Shown here: positions 27,386 to 34,816 of the stretch, piece by piece
Layout: each line of letters begins with the position of its first letter
Position numbering within the stretch: the stretch's first letter is position 1
From: Gymnodinialimonas sp. 202GB13-11
GTDB lineage: Bacteria > Pseudomonadota > Alphaproteobacteria > Rhodobacterales > Rhodobacteraceae
Assembly: GCF_040932485.1 (NCBI RefSeq)
Contig: NZ_JBFRBH010000001.1
Span: forward strand, 2,232,001-2,296,000
Direction: 5' to 3'
Length of the DNA: 64,000 nt
Program-made: the position numbers and the translations under genes
The notes under the pieces: model-generated
The model's input: only the letters and a program-made list of their open reading frames with translations
Told to the model about the DNA's origin: nothing
Database searches by the model: none

Positions 27386-28321
27386 ATGGGCGTTCAGGAA
27401 ACCAAGATCTACCCGATCAACACCGGCTGGCTTGAGGCCGACCTTGGCACCTACACCTTCTGGAAGGGCCCCGCCGGCAAGAAGTTCTGGAACCCCGTCT
27501 ACTGCCACTACGTCGACACCGGTGAGCACAAGATCCTCGTCGACACCGGCCTCTGCGATGAAGAACGCGCCACGAAATACCACCACAAATGTCAGAAGCG
27601 CGGCTGCCTCCAGGTCCACGAACATCTCGAACAGAAGCTCGGCGTGCATCCCGATGAGATTGACGCAATCGTCTTCACCCACCTGCACTGGGACCACGTG
27701 CAGAACATGAAGCTGTTCAAGAACGCCCGCTACATCGCCCCCAAGGCCGAGATCGAAATGGCCTACAATCCCCTGCCCCTCTACTACCGCACCTACGAAT
27801 CCGGCTATCTAGGGATCGAGCCTGCCTATGCCGGTTGCGTGTTCGAGGCGGTCGATGACGAATGTGAGGTCCTGCCAGGCATCACGATGTTCCACACGCC
27901 CGGCCACTCCGTTGGCCACATGGCCGTCACCGTCGCCACCTCCGCCGGTGACATTGTTCTGGCGGGCGACGCCATCTTCCAGGAACGCAACTTAGAGCCC
28001 TGCAAAGCCGAAGGCTGGCGCTACTGGGTCCCCGCCCGCTTCGTGAACTCCTTCGAAGGGTGGAAATCGGTAGAAGAGCTCGACAAACGCGCCGACGTCA
28101 TCCTGCCTTGTCATGACGAAGCGGCCAACGCACGCTCAGACGTCTTCCCCTACGAAGGCATGCCATTACGCAAGCGCCGCCAATTCATCCCCGGCTTCCA
28201 ATTCTACTTCGGCGACATGCCCGCAGGCAGCGTCGGCAAAGCCGCTCCGGCGATGAAGCCCGAAGAGGTCGACGCCTATCTCGACAGCCTCACCGACCCC
28301 AAGGACATGGCCGAAAGCTAG
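27386..28321 (+). CDS. Lactonase-like MBL-fold hydrolase (N-acyl-homoserine-lactonase family)
   Basis: A 311-residue metallo-beta-lactamase-fold hydrolase of the AttM/AiiB type. Both metal sites are complete: H99-L-H101-W-D103-H104, H174 (TPGHS), D195 (LAGD) and H243 (PCHD). The start ATG at 27386 follows GAAGGGA; a GTG two codons upstream is possible. Proteins of this group are usually labelled quorum-quenching lactonases. As first gene of the rightward arm of a sugar regulon, a sugar-lactone hydrolase is more likely here (inference). Four bases separate it from the HAD gene. Confidence 0.88.
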   Translation: MGVQETKIYPINTGWLEADLGTYTFWKGPAGKKFWNPVYCHYVDTGEHKILVDTGLCDEERATKYHHKCQKRGCLQVHEHLEQKLGVHPDEIDAIVFTHLHWDHVQNMKLFKNARYIAPKAEIEMAYNPLPLYYRTYESGYLGIEPAYAGCVFEAVDDECEVLPGITMFHTPGHSVGHMAVTVATSAGDIVLAGDAIFQERNLEPCKAEGWRYWVPARFVNSFEGWKSVEELDKRADVILPCHDEAANARSDVFPYEGMPLRKRRQFIPGFQFYFGDMPAGSVGKAAPAMKPEEVDAYLDSLTDPKDMAES

Positions 28322-28325
28322 GCCC

Positions 28326-29126
28326 ATGCAGGCGCTCGACAGCCTGATGGACGTGGCCGATCAATTCGACGCCATCGTCCTCGACCAATGGGGCGTGCTG
28401 CATGACGGCACCACGCCCTATCCCGGTGCAGTCGACGCCCTTCATGCTTTAAGGTCGACGGGCAAACCACTGGCAGTCTTATCAAATTCCGGAAAACGCG
28501 CCTCACCCAACGCGGACCGCATCACGGCCATGGGCTTCCCGGCCGACGCCTTTCATACCGTGATGACCTCCGGTGAAGCCCTCTGGCAGGACATCGCCGC
28601 TGGCCGTGTCCCACACAGCCGGTTCACGGCGATCACGCGCGACGAAGGCGATGCGGAACGATGGGCTGAGGGGCTCTCCATCACGCTCACCGACACCGAC
28701 CCCGATGCGGTCCTCCTCATGGGTCTGCCCGACGCAGGCGCCGACCACAGCCTCTCCGACCTGCCGGTCTACTGCACCAACCCCGACCGCGCCTCGCCGC
28801 GTGCGGGCGGTGCCACGGTCGTCTCCCCCGGCGCGTTGGCCCATGCCCACAAGGACGCGGGCGGCGATGTCACGTTCTACGGCAAACCGCACGCGCCGAT
28901 CTTCCGCGCGGTTGAGGCCGCCCTTGGCACCACGAACCTGCTGATGGTCGGCGACAGCCTCGAACACGACATCGCGGGCGGTCACGGCGCAGGCTGGTCC
29001 ACCGCCTTTATCCGGGGCGGCCTGCATGCCAGCGCCTTCACCGGCGACGATGACGCCACTATCCGTGATCTCGCGGCATCTGAAAACGCGCCGCTTCCCA
29101 CATTTCACCTCGCCCATCTAGGTTAG
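28326..29126 (+). CDS. HAD-superfamily class IIA phosphatase (TIGR01459-like)
   Basis: A 266-residue HAD hydrolase. Motif I is IVLDQWGVLHDG, in which the second catalytic Asp position is Trp-Gly as in the TIGR01459 group; motif II is LSNSGK; motif III Lys is in YGKPH; motif IV is VGDSLEHDIAGG. The fold suits dephosphorylation of a small sugar phosphate. It is embedded in the GntR-controlled operon four bases after the MBL gene and five before the aldolase gene. The variant motif I, with Gln where many HADs have the general acid/base Asp, is a family trait but leaves activity uncertain. Confidence 0.85.
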   Translation: MQALDSLMDVADQFDAIVLDQWGVLHDGTTPYPGAVDALHALRSTGKPLAVLSNSGKRASPNADRITAMGFPADAFHTVMTSGEALWQDIAAGRVPHSRFTAITRDEGDAERWAEGLSITLTDTDPDAVLLMGLPDAGADHSLSDLPVYCTNPDRASPRAGGATVVSPGALAHAHKDAGGDVTFYGKPHAPIFRAVEAALGTTNLLMVGDSLEHDIAGGHGAGWSTAFIRGGLHASAFTGDDDATIRDLAASENAPLPTFHLAHLG

Positions 29127-29130
29127 CTCC

Positions 29131-30099
29131 ATGTCCCAACCCGCTGAATTCGAAGCGTTCCGCGCCCTTTCCGCCCGCCTTGGCCAAGATCCCCTCCGCG
29201 TGCAGGGGCCCGGCGGCAACACCTCGATCAAGGACGTTGGGACGATGTGGATCAAGGCCTCCGGCACCGAACTCGCCGATGCGGAAACCAAGGATATCTT
29301 CGTCGCAGTCAACCGCGAGGCGGCAAAAGCCGAGGCCCACGGCGCGGGTGATGGCACCTGCAAGGCGACCGTTCTGGACCCCGCGCAAACCCTGCGGCCC
29401 TCCATCGAAACTACTTTCCACGCCGCGCTCGACTGGCCCATCGTCGCCCACACCCATTCCATCGCCACGCTCACCCACGGCGTCAGCGCCAAGGGCCGCG
29501 CCGCTGCCGCTGAAAAGCTGGCCGGTCTGCCCTTCGTCTCGGTGCCCTATGCCAAGCCGGGCCTGCCGCTCACCGAACAGATCCTCGCGCGCGTCACGCC
29601 CGAGACGCAGATCTTCATTCTGGAAAATCACGGGCTTATCATCTGCGGCTCAACCGTTGCGGAGGTGCACGACCTGACGGAAACGGTCGAAGATCGCCTT
29701 GCCATGCAACCGCTCGCGCAGATGATTGAGGCCGACATCACCCACCATCCGCCCGAGGGTTTCCATTGGGCCGAGGAAAGCTGGATCGCCCGCGACCCGC
29801 GTGCCTGCGCGCTCGCAGAAAACGGCTCCTATTACCCCGACCATGTCGTCTTTCTTGGCCCCGCTCTGCCCACACGGGACAGCGATGCAAACCCGCCTGC
29901 CACCCTGCACCCCGGCAACGGCATCGCGCTGCGCGATGACGCCACCCCTAGTCAGCGCGCCATGCTGCGCTGCCTGAGCGATCTGTTGATCCGCCTGCCC
30001 AAAGACTGGGTGCCCGAGGCTATTGGCCACGACGCGGAAGCGGATTTGCTGAACTGGGACGCCGAGAAGTATCGCCAGGCGCTGGCGGCGCGCACATGA
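29131..30099 (+). CDS. Class II aldolase/adducin-family protein, long form
   Basis: A 322-residue protein with an N-terminal class II aldolase domain (about 5-215) related to the aldolase part of RhaD-type proteins. The phosphate-binding loop is QGPGGNTSIK, and zinc-type histidines are in AHTHSIATL and LENHGLIICG. A C-terminal extension of about 100 residues follows. It is the second class II aldolase of this regulon; the other, at 20260-20928, is much shorter and not closely similar. The stop overlaps the kinase start as ATGA, so aldolase and kinase are coupled. Confidence 0.87.
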   Translation: MSQPAEFEAFRALSARLGQDPLRVQGPGGNTSIKDVGTMWIKASGTELADAETKDIFVAVNREAAKAEAHGAGDGTCKATVLDPAQTLRPSIETTFHAALDWPIVAHTHSIATLTHGVSAKGRAAAAEKLAGLPFVSVPYAKPGLPLTEQILARVTPETQIFILENHGLIICGSTVAEVHDLTETVEDRLAMQPLAQMIEADITHHPPEGFHWAEESWIARDPRACALAENGSYYPDHVVFLGPALPTRDSDANPPATLHPGNGIALRDDATPSQRAMLRCLSDLLIRLPKDWVPEAIGHDAEADLLNWDAEKYRQALAART

Positions 30100-31376
30100 C
30101 CGGGCTGTCGCTTGGATTGGACCTTGGAACATCCGGCGTCCGGTCAGCTGTTATCGACGACACAGGGACGGTCTTGTCGCAAGCACGCGGCAGTTATCCA
30201 GACGCGTCCGGTGCCAACGCCGAAAGTTGGTGGTCAGGTGCGTGGGCTTGTTTACACACGCAAATGGCGCAGCTGCGAACAGACGGAGGCAATCCTGCCG
30301 ACATCGCCAGAATGGCCGTAGATGGAACCTCGGGCAGTGTCGTTTTGCTCGATGAAGCGCTGCAACCCGTTACACGGGCATTGATGTACCACGACAGCGG
30401 CTTCACCGACGAGGCAGACCAGATCGCACGTTTTGCGCCTGATCCGCACATCACGCGCGGGCCCGGTTCGGCGCTGGCCCGGGTCATGCGGCTGCAAGCA
30501 GAGGCGGATCCCGGAGCAGCCAAACATCTTGCGCATCAAGCCGATTTTATCGCCGCTCGGCTCTCTGGAGTGGCGGGAACATCTGACCATAACAATGCCC
30601 TCAAAACAGGGTTCGATCCCGAAACAGGAACATGGCCGGACTGGTTCGCAGAGGCCGGAGTGAGCGTTTCACTTTTGCCAAAGGTTTTACCAGTCGGCGC
30701 GCCGGTCGCCCAAATTCAATCCGACCTCGGCGCGCAACTTGGCCTCTCGCCCGACGTTGTGATCCATGCTGGCACCACTGATAGCATCGCAGCCTTCCTC
30801 GCAGCAGCGCCGCTGCGGTTGGGCGCCGCCGTTACCTCTCTCGGTACGACGCTGGCTATCAAGACCCTCGGCACGAAACGCATCGATGCGCCAGAGATTG
30901 GCCTCTACTCTCACCGGTTGGGAGACCTGTGGCTTGTGGGCGGTGCATCGAACACCGGTGGTGGCGTCCTTGCGCACTATTTCACGCCAGAGGAAATCGT
31001 CGCGCTGTCGGACAGAATTGATCCAGCCATTGCGAGTGAGTTGGACTATTATCCATTGATCAAATCCGGCGAGCGTTTCCCAATCAATGACCCGGATTTG
31101 CAGCCCAAGCTATCGCCGCGCCCCGTTGACGACTCCCTCTTTCTTGGGGGCCTGTTTGAGGGCATCGCCCGGATTGAGGCCCAGTGTTACACCGCTATTC
31201 GGGACCGCGGCGGCGAAATGCCGACTGAATTGTTCACAGCCGGGGGCGGCGCACAAAACGCTGTTTTCACCGCCATCCGTGAACGTGTTCTGGGAATGCC
31301 CATCTCAGTGGCTGAATCAGCGGAGGCCGCGATTGGAACTGCAAGGCTTGCACGGCTCGGAAGCAAGCGTAGCTGA
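30096..31376 (+). CDS. FGGY-family carbohydrate kinase (D-ribulokinase/SePSK-like)
   Basis: A 426-residue sugar kinase, short for FGGY kinases (about 480-550) and matching the length I recall for the cyanobacterial SePSK/plant XK-1 branch. Phosphate-1 motif LDLGTSGVRSAVID is at about 9-22. VDGTSGSVV, then TSDHNNALKTGFD, HAGTTDSIAAFL and the adenosine motif GGGAQN follow. The catalytic Asp/Glu region is in TSDHNN. It would phosphorylate a ketopentose or similar sugar released by the upstream enzymes. It is the last gene of the rightward arm. Base use looks slightly less GC-rich than in the aldolase gene before it. Confidence 0.88.
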   Translation: MTGLSLGLDLGTSGVRSAVIDDTGTVLSQARGSYPDASGANAESWWSGAWACLHTQMAQLRTDGGNPADIARMAVDGTSGSVVLLDEALQPVTRALMYHDSGFTDEADQIARFAPDPHITRGPGSALARVMRLQAEADPGAAKHLAHQADFIAARLSGVAGTSDHNNALKTGFDPETGTWPDWFAEAGVSVSLLPKVLPVGAPVAQIQSDLGAQLGLSPDVVIHAGTTDSIAAFLAAAPLRLGAAVTSLGTTLAIKTLGTKRIDAPEIGLYSHRLGDLWLVGGASNTGGGVLAHYFTPEEIVALSDRIDPAIASELDYYPLIKSGERFPINDPDLQPKLSPRPVDDSLFLGGLFEGIARIEAQCYTAIRDRGGEMPTELFTAGGGAQNAVFTAIRERVLGMPISVAESAEAAIGTARLARLGSKRS

Positions 31377-31443
31377 GCAGGTCGCCCCAAAGCATCAGGT
31401 TTGTTCAATTGAAGCTGCTATGTTGTCGGCACATCGACGGCAA

Positions 31444-32142
31444 TTACTGCGGCTCTTCGTCAAACTGACGAAGACCCAATCGCGTCAGGACTTCTTTCTG
31501 CGTCGCATCTGTCAGCCAGCTTACAAATTCTCGGGTTGCGGCGTCCGCTTGGGACTCAACGCAGAATGCGAGATCAACCTGAACATCCATCTCAAGCGGG
31601 CAAACAACTTTCGGGCAGATTCCGGGCGTCGACACTATGTTAGATAGCGGCAACACGGCCAATCCGACCTTACCGTTCTGCAGTTCCTTTGCAGGCCCAC
31701 CTCCAGGAAGCCATCGCAGCTTGTGCTCAATTTCGGCAGTGAGCCCAAGGTTTCGCACAAGCTTGGCAAATTGCGCGCTACTCGTGCCACCTTTCGTGAG
31801 GGCAATTGTTTCCGCATCGTCCAAAACATCAGCGACCATTTGAAAATCGACGGTCTGCCCGGGGCCTGTGCGCGCACGCTCTGCAAGACAAAGCGGCGAA
31901 TATGCAAGCATATGGACGCTGCCCTGCGTCGTGGCATCATCAAAGACCCCTTGCAGGTATTCCGGGTTGGAAAAAGCGATCGACCAAGACGCCCCCGATG
32001 CGATGTAAGCCGGAACCTCTGGATTGAGCATCAAAGCCACGTCAAATTCGTGCCCGGTTTCATAAGTGAACGCTGGTGCGATCGTATCGAACACTTCTTT
32101 CAGCGCGACAGGCAAAACAACGCGGATAACGTCGCAAGACAT
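31444..32142 (-). CDS. Substrate-binding-protein-like domain without signal peptide (ModA-like)
   Basis: A 232-residue protein resembling type 2 periplasmic binding proteins of the molybdate/ModA group: IRVVLPVALKEVFDTIAPAF at the start, then VHMLAYSPLCLAERA, TSSAQFAKLVRNLGL and KVGLAVLPLSNIVSTPG. From the start at 32142 (MSCDVIRVV), preceded by AAGAGCC, there is no signal peptide, and the longer frame to 32229 adds none. It is therefore probably cytoplasmic. No permease or ATPase genes are adjacent. A sensor role, or a remnant of a transport operon, are both possible. Confidence 0.75.
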   Translation of the reverse strand: MSCDVIRVVLPVALKEVFDTIAPAFTYETGHEFDVALMLNPEVPAYIASGASWSIAFSNPEYLQGVFDDATTQGSVHMLAYSPLCLAERARTGPGQTVDFQMVADVLDDAETIALTKGGTSSAQFAKLVRNLGLTAEIEHKLRWLPGGGPAKELQNGKVGLAVLPLSNIVSTPGICPKVVCPLEMDVQVDLAFCVESQADAATREFVSWLTDATQKEVLTRLGLRQFDEEPQ

Positions 32143-32396
32143 CGTAGGCTCTTTCACTGGTGTATTTTCATTGAGGTCGATGATGTTCCATTTCCTCGTT
32201 GGGATGCCATGGCATTGCTGCCAGCACAATTCGAGCCAGTCTCACTTCGAGCCTATTCCTTCCAGAGACCGCCGAGCGTACGAAACAAAGAGAAATGGAT
32301 ATCTTAAAAACGACCGCTTGCGGGCAACTGATTTGCGGAAAAAAGCGTGGCGATGGCCTTCCCCTTTGAAGGCGAACCATATGTGGAAGCGGACGC
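32143..32396. other. Intergenic region with no recognised gene
   Basis: Together with the adjoining terminator this separates the ModA-like gene from csbD by about 300 bases. It should contain the promoter of the ModA-like gene. A 12-bp palindrome, ATGCCATGGCAT, is at 32204-32215; its significance is unclear. I see no EcfG promoter match, RNA gene or convincing open frame. Confidence 0.5.
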
Positions 32397-32424
32397 AAAA
32401 AAGGCCCTCACGAGGAGGGCCTTT
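32397..32424 (-). terminator. Rho-independent terminator of the csbD transcript
   Basis: Nine-base arms AAAGGCCCT (32400-32408) and AGGGCCTTT (32416-32424), 7-base loop, followed on the minus strand by further T residues. It lies 24 bases after the csbD stop. Confidence 0.85.
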
Positions 32425-32447
32425 CAACTCTTGTCAGCTTGACGATG

Positions 32448-32645
32448 TTAGATGCTCTTGAGCACCTTATCGACCGTTTCACGAACCTCGGCTTTCGATT
32501 TTCCGAGCTTTTGCTGCAAAACGCCTTCCATCTGCTCACGGTCGCCTTTTGCGGCTTCGAGATCATCGTCGGTCAGATCTCCGTAGCTTTCGCGGAGCTT
32601 GCCTTTGATTTCGGTCCATTTGCCTTCGATTTGGTCGCGATTCAT
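32448..32645 (-). CDS. CsbD-family stress protein
   Basis: A 65-residue hydrophilic helical protein of the CsbD family: MNRDQIEGKWTEIKGKLRE, then a GDLTDDDL block and a helical tail. CsbD proteins are induced by general stress regulators in many bacteria, but their molecular role is unknown. It is the second gene of a two-gene unit with the 78-residue membrane protein, whose upstream region has an EcfG-type promoter, and is followed by a strong terminator. Confidence 0.93.
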   Translation of the reverse strand: MNRDQIEGKWTEIKGKLRESYGDLTDDDLEAAKGDREQMEGVLQQKLGKSKAEVRETVDKVLKSI

Positions 32646-32691
32646 AGCGTCTCTCCTTCAAGCATAGTTGCGGTTTGGCGGAACGGTTGCA

Positions 32692-32928
32692 TCAGTTGGA
32701 TGCGATGTCGTCGTTCTCTGGCGGGGTGATCTCGATGCCCGGCACGGTCACGGTTTCTTCAGTGACCTCGACCGAGCCGACTTCTGCGTCGAACTCCGGC
32801 AGATTGCCGCCCTCGATGGTCACGTCGGGCAATGCAGCCTCTTCCGTCTGGTCGATGTCGATCATGTAGACGCCAACAACGGCGACGATTGCGGCGATGG
32901 CAATGGCGAGAATGGTTCCGGTTTTCAT
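32692..32928 (-). CDS. Small single-span membrane or secreted protein
   Basis: A 78-residue protein with one hydrophobic helix (about 5-22, TILAIAIAAIVAVVGVYM) and a very acidic tail rich in Val, Glu, Asp and Pro. It probably anchors in the inner membrane with the acidic tail in the periplasm. GAAGGAGATTGAGAC precedes the start. No family recognised. The EcfG-type promoter upstream and the downstream csbD place it in the general stress response. Confidence 0.8.
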   Translation of the reverse strand: MKTGTILAIAIAAIVAVVGVYMIDIDQTEEAALPDVTIEGGNLPEFDAEVGSVEVTEETVTVPGIEITPPENDDIASN

Positions 32929-32957
32929 GTCTCAATCTCCTTCGTTTCTGAGCGATC

Positions 32958-32983
32958 AACGGCCCAGCCACTAGAAGGTTCCC
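32958..32983 (-). promoter_or_regulatory. EcfG-type promoter for the 78-residue protein and csbD
   Basis: On the minus strand GGGAAC (32983-32978) is followed after 17 bases by GTT (32960-32958), fitting the EcfG consensus GGAAC-N16/17-cGTT with the preferred C before GTT. The start codon is 30 bases downstream. Confidence 0.7.
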
Positions 32984-33021
32984 AAAATTTTTGGCTTTAA
33001 AACAATCGGATAAAAGAAAAA

Positions 33022-33054
33022 GGGCGAACGATCACGAGGTCAGATCGTTCGCCC
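33022..33054 (-). terminator. Terminator of the DUF1328 gene
   Basis: Perfect 12-bp arms GGGCGAACGATC (33022-33033) and GATCGTTCGCCC (33043-33054), 9-base loop, flanked by A-rich sequence on the left and CTTTT on the right. It should terminate in both directions; the gene it serves is the DUF1328 gene to its right. Confidence 0.85.
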
Positions 33055-33084
33055 CTTTTCGGGCAACGCTTGTTGCGAATGGTG

Positions 33085-33252
33085 TCAGCTTCGTCCACTC
33101 ACAGCCCGCGCCAGTAAAGAGATGACGAACAGGACAATGAACACGAAGAACAGGATCTGTGCGATCCCTGCGGATGCGCCAGCGATCCCTCCGAAGCCGA
33201 AGAGTGCGGCGATCAACGCGATGATCAGAAATGTGACGGCCCAGCGTAGCAT
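33085..33252 (-). CDS. DUF1328 (YtjA) family small membrane protein
   Basis: A 55-residue protein with two hydrophobic helices: [20 protein letters not shown], then [20 protein letters not shown] and a basic end, ARAVSGRS. This is the DUF1328/YtjA family, widespread in Proteobacteria and often stress-linked, of unknown function. An AAGGAG ribosome-binding site precedes it, an EcfG-type promoter lies 31-55 bases upstream, and a strong terminator follows. Confidence 0.92.
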   Translation of the reverse strand: MLRWAVTFLIIALIAALFGFGGIAGASAGIAQILFFVFIVLFVISLLARAVSGRS

Positions 33253-33282
33253 GGTGTGTCTCCTTATCGATTACACACCTCC

Positions 33283-33307
33283 AACCCTTGTCCCTACAAA
33301 CAGTTCC
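33283..33307 (-). promoter_or_regulatory. EcfG-type promoter for the DUF1328 gene
   Basis: Minus strand GGAAC (33307-33303), 17-base spacer, GTT (33285-33283), in the 64-bp gap before the start codon. Confidence 0.65.
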
Positions 33308-33316
33308 GAAAAACCC

Positions 33317-33706
33317 TCAAAAAATCCGCAAATCGGTTAACAGCTCGATAACGTCCTCTGTACGGAACGGCTCTTCCAGGACGTGAAGACCGAACTTGGC
33401 CGCGTCCTCGGATCTTTGTCCGACGTCGAGCAGCACGACCGGCGTACCGTTGCGACCCCACGCATCGAATCGCTCTGCCCGCAATGTGCGTTCAAGACCG
33501 CCAGACGCAATGACCAGCGCGGCCACGTCTTCCTTGATTGCGGCAAAGTCGCTGTACACCACCACATCCTGCGCCCCTGCGTTCATCAGGATGTCCCGCA
33601 AATCCTCGGCCACCAAAACGTTGGAATGAACGATGATGCACGGTGCATCTAAACGCCCTGTCGGCGGGTCTACCGTATCCTTGGGTCTGCTGGGGCGCGA
33701 TTTCAT
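33317..33706 (-). CDS. Degenerate response-regulator receiver (pseudo-receiver)
   Basis: A 129-residue protein whose core aligns with stand-alone receivers: CIIVHSNVLVAEDLRDIL at about 23-40 corresponds to the usual V-E/D-D-E segment. The acidic pair is His27-Ser28, no Asp stands at the phosphoacceptor strand (ALVIASGG, about 63-70), and the conserved Lys before Pro is Glu112 (EEPF). It should not be phosphorylated by the normal route. It lies among general-stress genes about 3 kb from phyR, suggesting a binding or titrating role (inference). The start lacks a strong ribosome-binding site. Confidence 0.7.
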   Translation of the reverse strand: MKSRPSRPKDTVDPPTGRLDAPCIIVHSNVLVAEDLRDILMNAGAQDVVVYSDFAAIKEDVAALVIASGGLERTLRAERFDAWGRNGTPVVLLDVGQRSEDAAKFGLHVLEEPFRTEDVIELLTDLRIF

Positions 33707-33772
33707 CGTGCCATTTGGAACGATTTCAACCGCCGTGCATTAAACTAGGACATAGCAACGACGAAAAGAGAC

Positions 33773-34501
33773 ATGGTTACTGATTGTGCAAATTGCCCGC
33801 TTCGCAAACGCGAGGCCTACGACACTCTAAACAATGAAGACATCGCCTTCATGCGACGCTTCAAGGTGGGCGAGCTGAAAGTCGACCCCGGCACGACCTT
33901 GCTGATGGAGGGCTCGAACAGCCCGCAATTGTTCACCGTTCTCAAGGGTATGGGCCTGAGATACAAGCTTCTGCCCAACGGGCGGAGGCAGGTTGTGAAC
34001 TTTGCGTTGCCAGGCGGATTTCTGGGCCTTCAGGCTGGTGTCATGGGGGAGATGAAGCACTCGGTTGAGGCGACCACGCCGATGGTTCTGTGTGTCTTCG
34101 ACCGGGCCGAGCTGTGGAACCTCTTTAAAACTGAGCCAGAGCGCGCATTTGACCTCACGTGGCTATCCGCTATGGATGAGCATTTTTTGGGTGAGGCTTT
34201 GGCATCTGTCGGACAGATGAGTGCGATCGAACGGATGTGTTGGGGCTTACTGCGCTTTTACACGCGGTGCGATGATCTTGGCCTGACCGACGGAGACCAT
34301 TGCCCATTTCCATTTCGCCAGCAGGATCTGGCCGATGCGCTAGGGCTTTCCCTTGTTCATACCAACAAGACATTGATGAAGCTGCGGGACAAACAAATCC
34401 TTTCGCTAGAGGATGGGATGTTGGGGCTGCACGACCGCGAAAAAATGGAAGAACTGGCGATGATCGAGATTGATCGACCCGCGCGGCGTCCTTTGATCTG
34501 A
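33773..34501 (+). CDS. Crp/Fnr-family transcriptional regulator
   Basis: A 242-residue regulator with an N-terminal cyclic-nucleotide-binding-like beta barrel (about 25-145) and a C-terminal winged helix (QQDLADALGLSLVHTNKTLMKL, about 181-202). C5 and C8 in DCANCPLRK recall the FNR Fe-S cluster start, but a complete FNR-like Cys set is not obvious, so oxygen sensing is uncertain. A strong terminator follows. A GGAAC at 33717 upstream has CATT rather than GTT at the right distance, so EcfG control is doubtful. Confidence 0.9.
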   Translation: MVTDCANCPLRKREAYDTLNNEDIAFMRRFKVGELKVDPGTTLLMEGSNSPQLFTVLKGMGLRYKLLPNGRRQVVNFALPGGFLGLQAGVMGEMKHSVEATTPMVLCVFDRAELWNLFKTEPERAFDLTWLSAMDEHFLGEALASVGQMSAIERMCWGLLRFYTRCDDLGLTDGDHCPFPFRQQDLADALGLSLVHTNKTLMKLRDKQILSLEDGMLGLHDREKMEELAMIEIDRPARRPLI

Positions 34502-34521
34502 GCTGCACAGCGCGGATGCGG

Positions 34522-34557
34522 AAAAGGGCTGCCCCGAAATCTCGGGGCAGCCCTTTT
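34522..34557 (+). terminator. Rho-independent terminator after the Crp/Fnr gene
   Basis: Perfect 16-bp arms (34522-34537 and 34542-34557), 4-base loop, A run on the left and T run on the right; it can serve both the plus-strand regulator and the minus-strand 59-residue gene, whose stop lies 12 bases beyond. Confidence 0.9.
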
Positions 34558-34569
34558 CTGCATTAGTGC

Positions 34570-34749
34570 CTACTGCGTCGTGTCAGTCGCCGCTGGAACG
34601 CCGGCCGCTTGTTCATCGGCGGGTACGCCTTCGACAAGAAATGCCGTGATTGCGAAGATCGCAGCAGCCCCTACGGCTATGGCAATTCCCCACAACGCGG
34701 GTTTGTGACGGCGGGCTTGACGGTCAAGGTTGGTATCCGGTGCGGACAT
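34570..34749 (-). CDS. 59-residue single-span membrane protein
   Basis: A 60-codon frame opens MSAPDTNLDRQARRHKPALW, followed by a hydrophobic helix (GIAIAVGAAAIFAITAFLV, about 21-39) and a polar tail. AGAAGGAGAACGCAC precedes the ATG, an excellent ribosome-binding site. An EcfG-type promoter lies in the 67-bp gap after the FNT gene, and a terminator follows. No family recognised; likely a stress-induced inner-membrane protein. Confidence 0.8.
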   Translation of the reverse strand: MSAPDTNLDRQARRHKPALWGIAIAVGAAAIFAITAFLVEGVPADEQAAGVPAATDTTQ

Positions 34750-34777
34750 GTGCGTTCTCCTTCTGGTTCACGAAGGT

Positions 34778-34803
34778 AACGCCTGACGTTGGCTTGCGGT
34801 TCC
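34778..34803 (-). promoter_or_regulatory. EcfG-type promoter for the 59-residue membrane protein
   Basis: Minus strand GGAAC (34803-34799), 17 bases, then CGTT (34781-34778), 29 bases from the start codon. The spacer is one base longer than in most others here but within the accepted range. Confidence 0.6.
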
Positions 34804-34816
34804 TCCTGCGCGGGAT

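Noticed and set aside
32204-32215. ATGCCATGGCAT palindrome as an operator
   Set aside because: Twelve bases, a single copy, no related copy near other genes; chance occurrence or a minor site cannot be separated.
33717-33737. EcfG-type promoter for the Crp/Fnr gene
   Set aside because: GGAAC is present at 33717 but the downstream element is CATT rather than GTT, unlike all other matches here.
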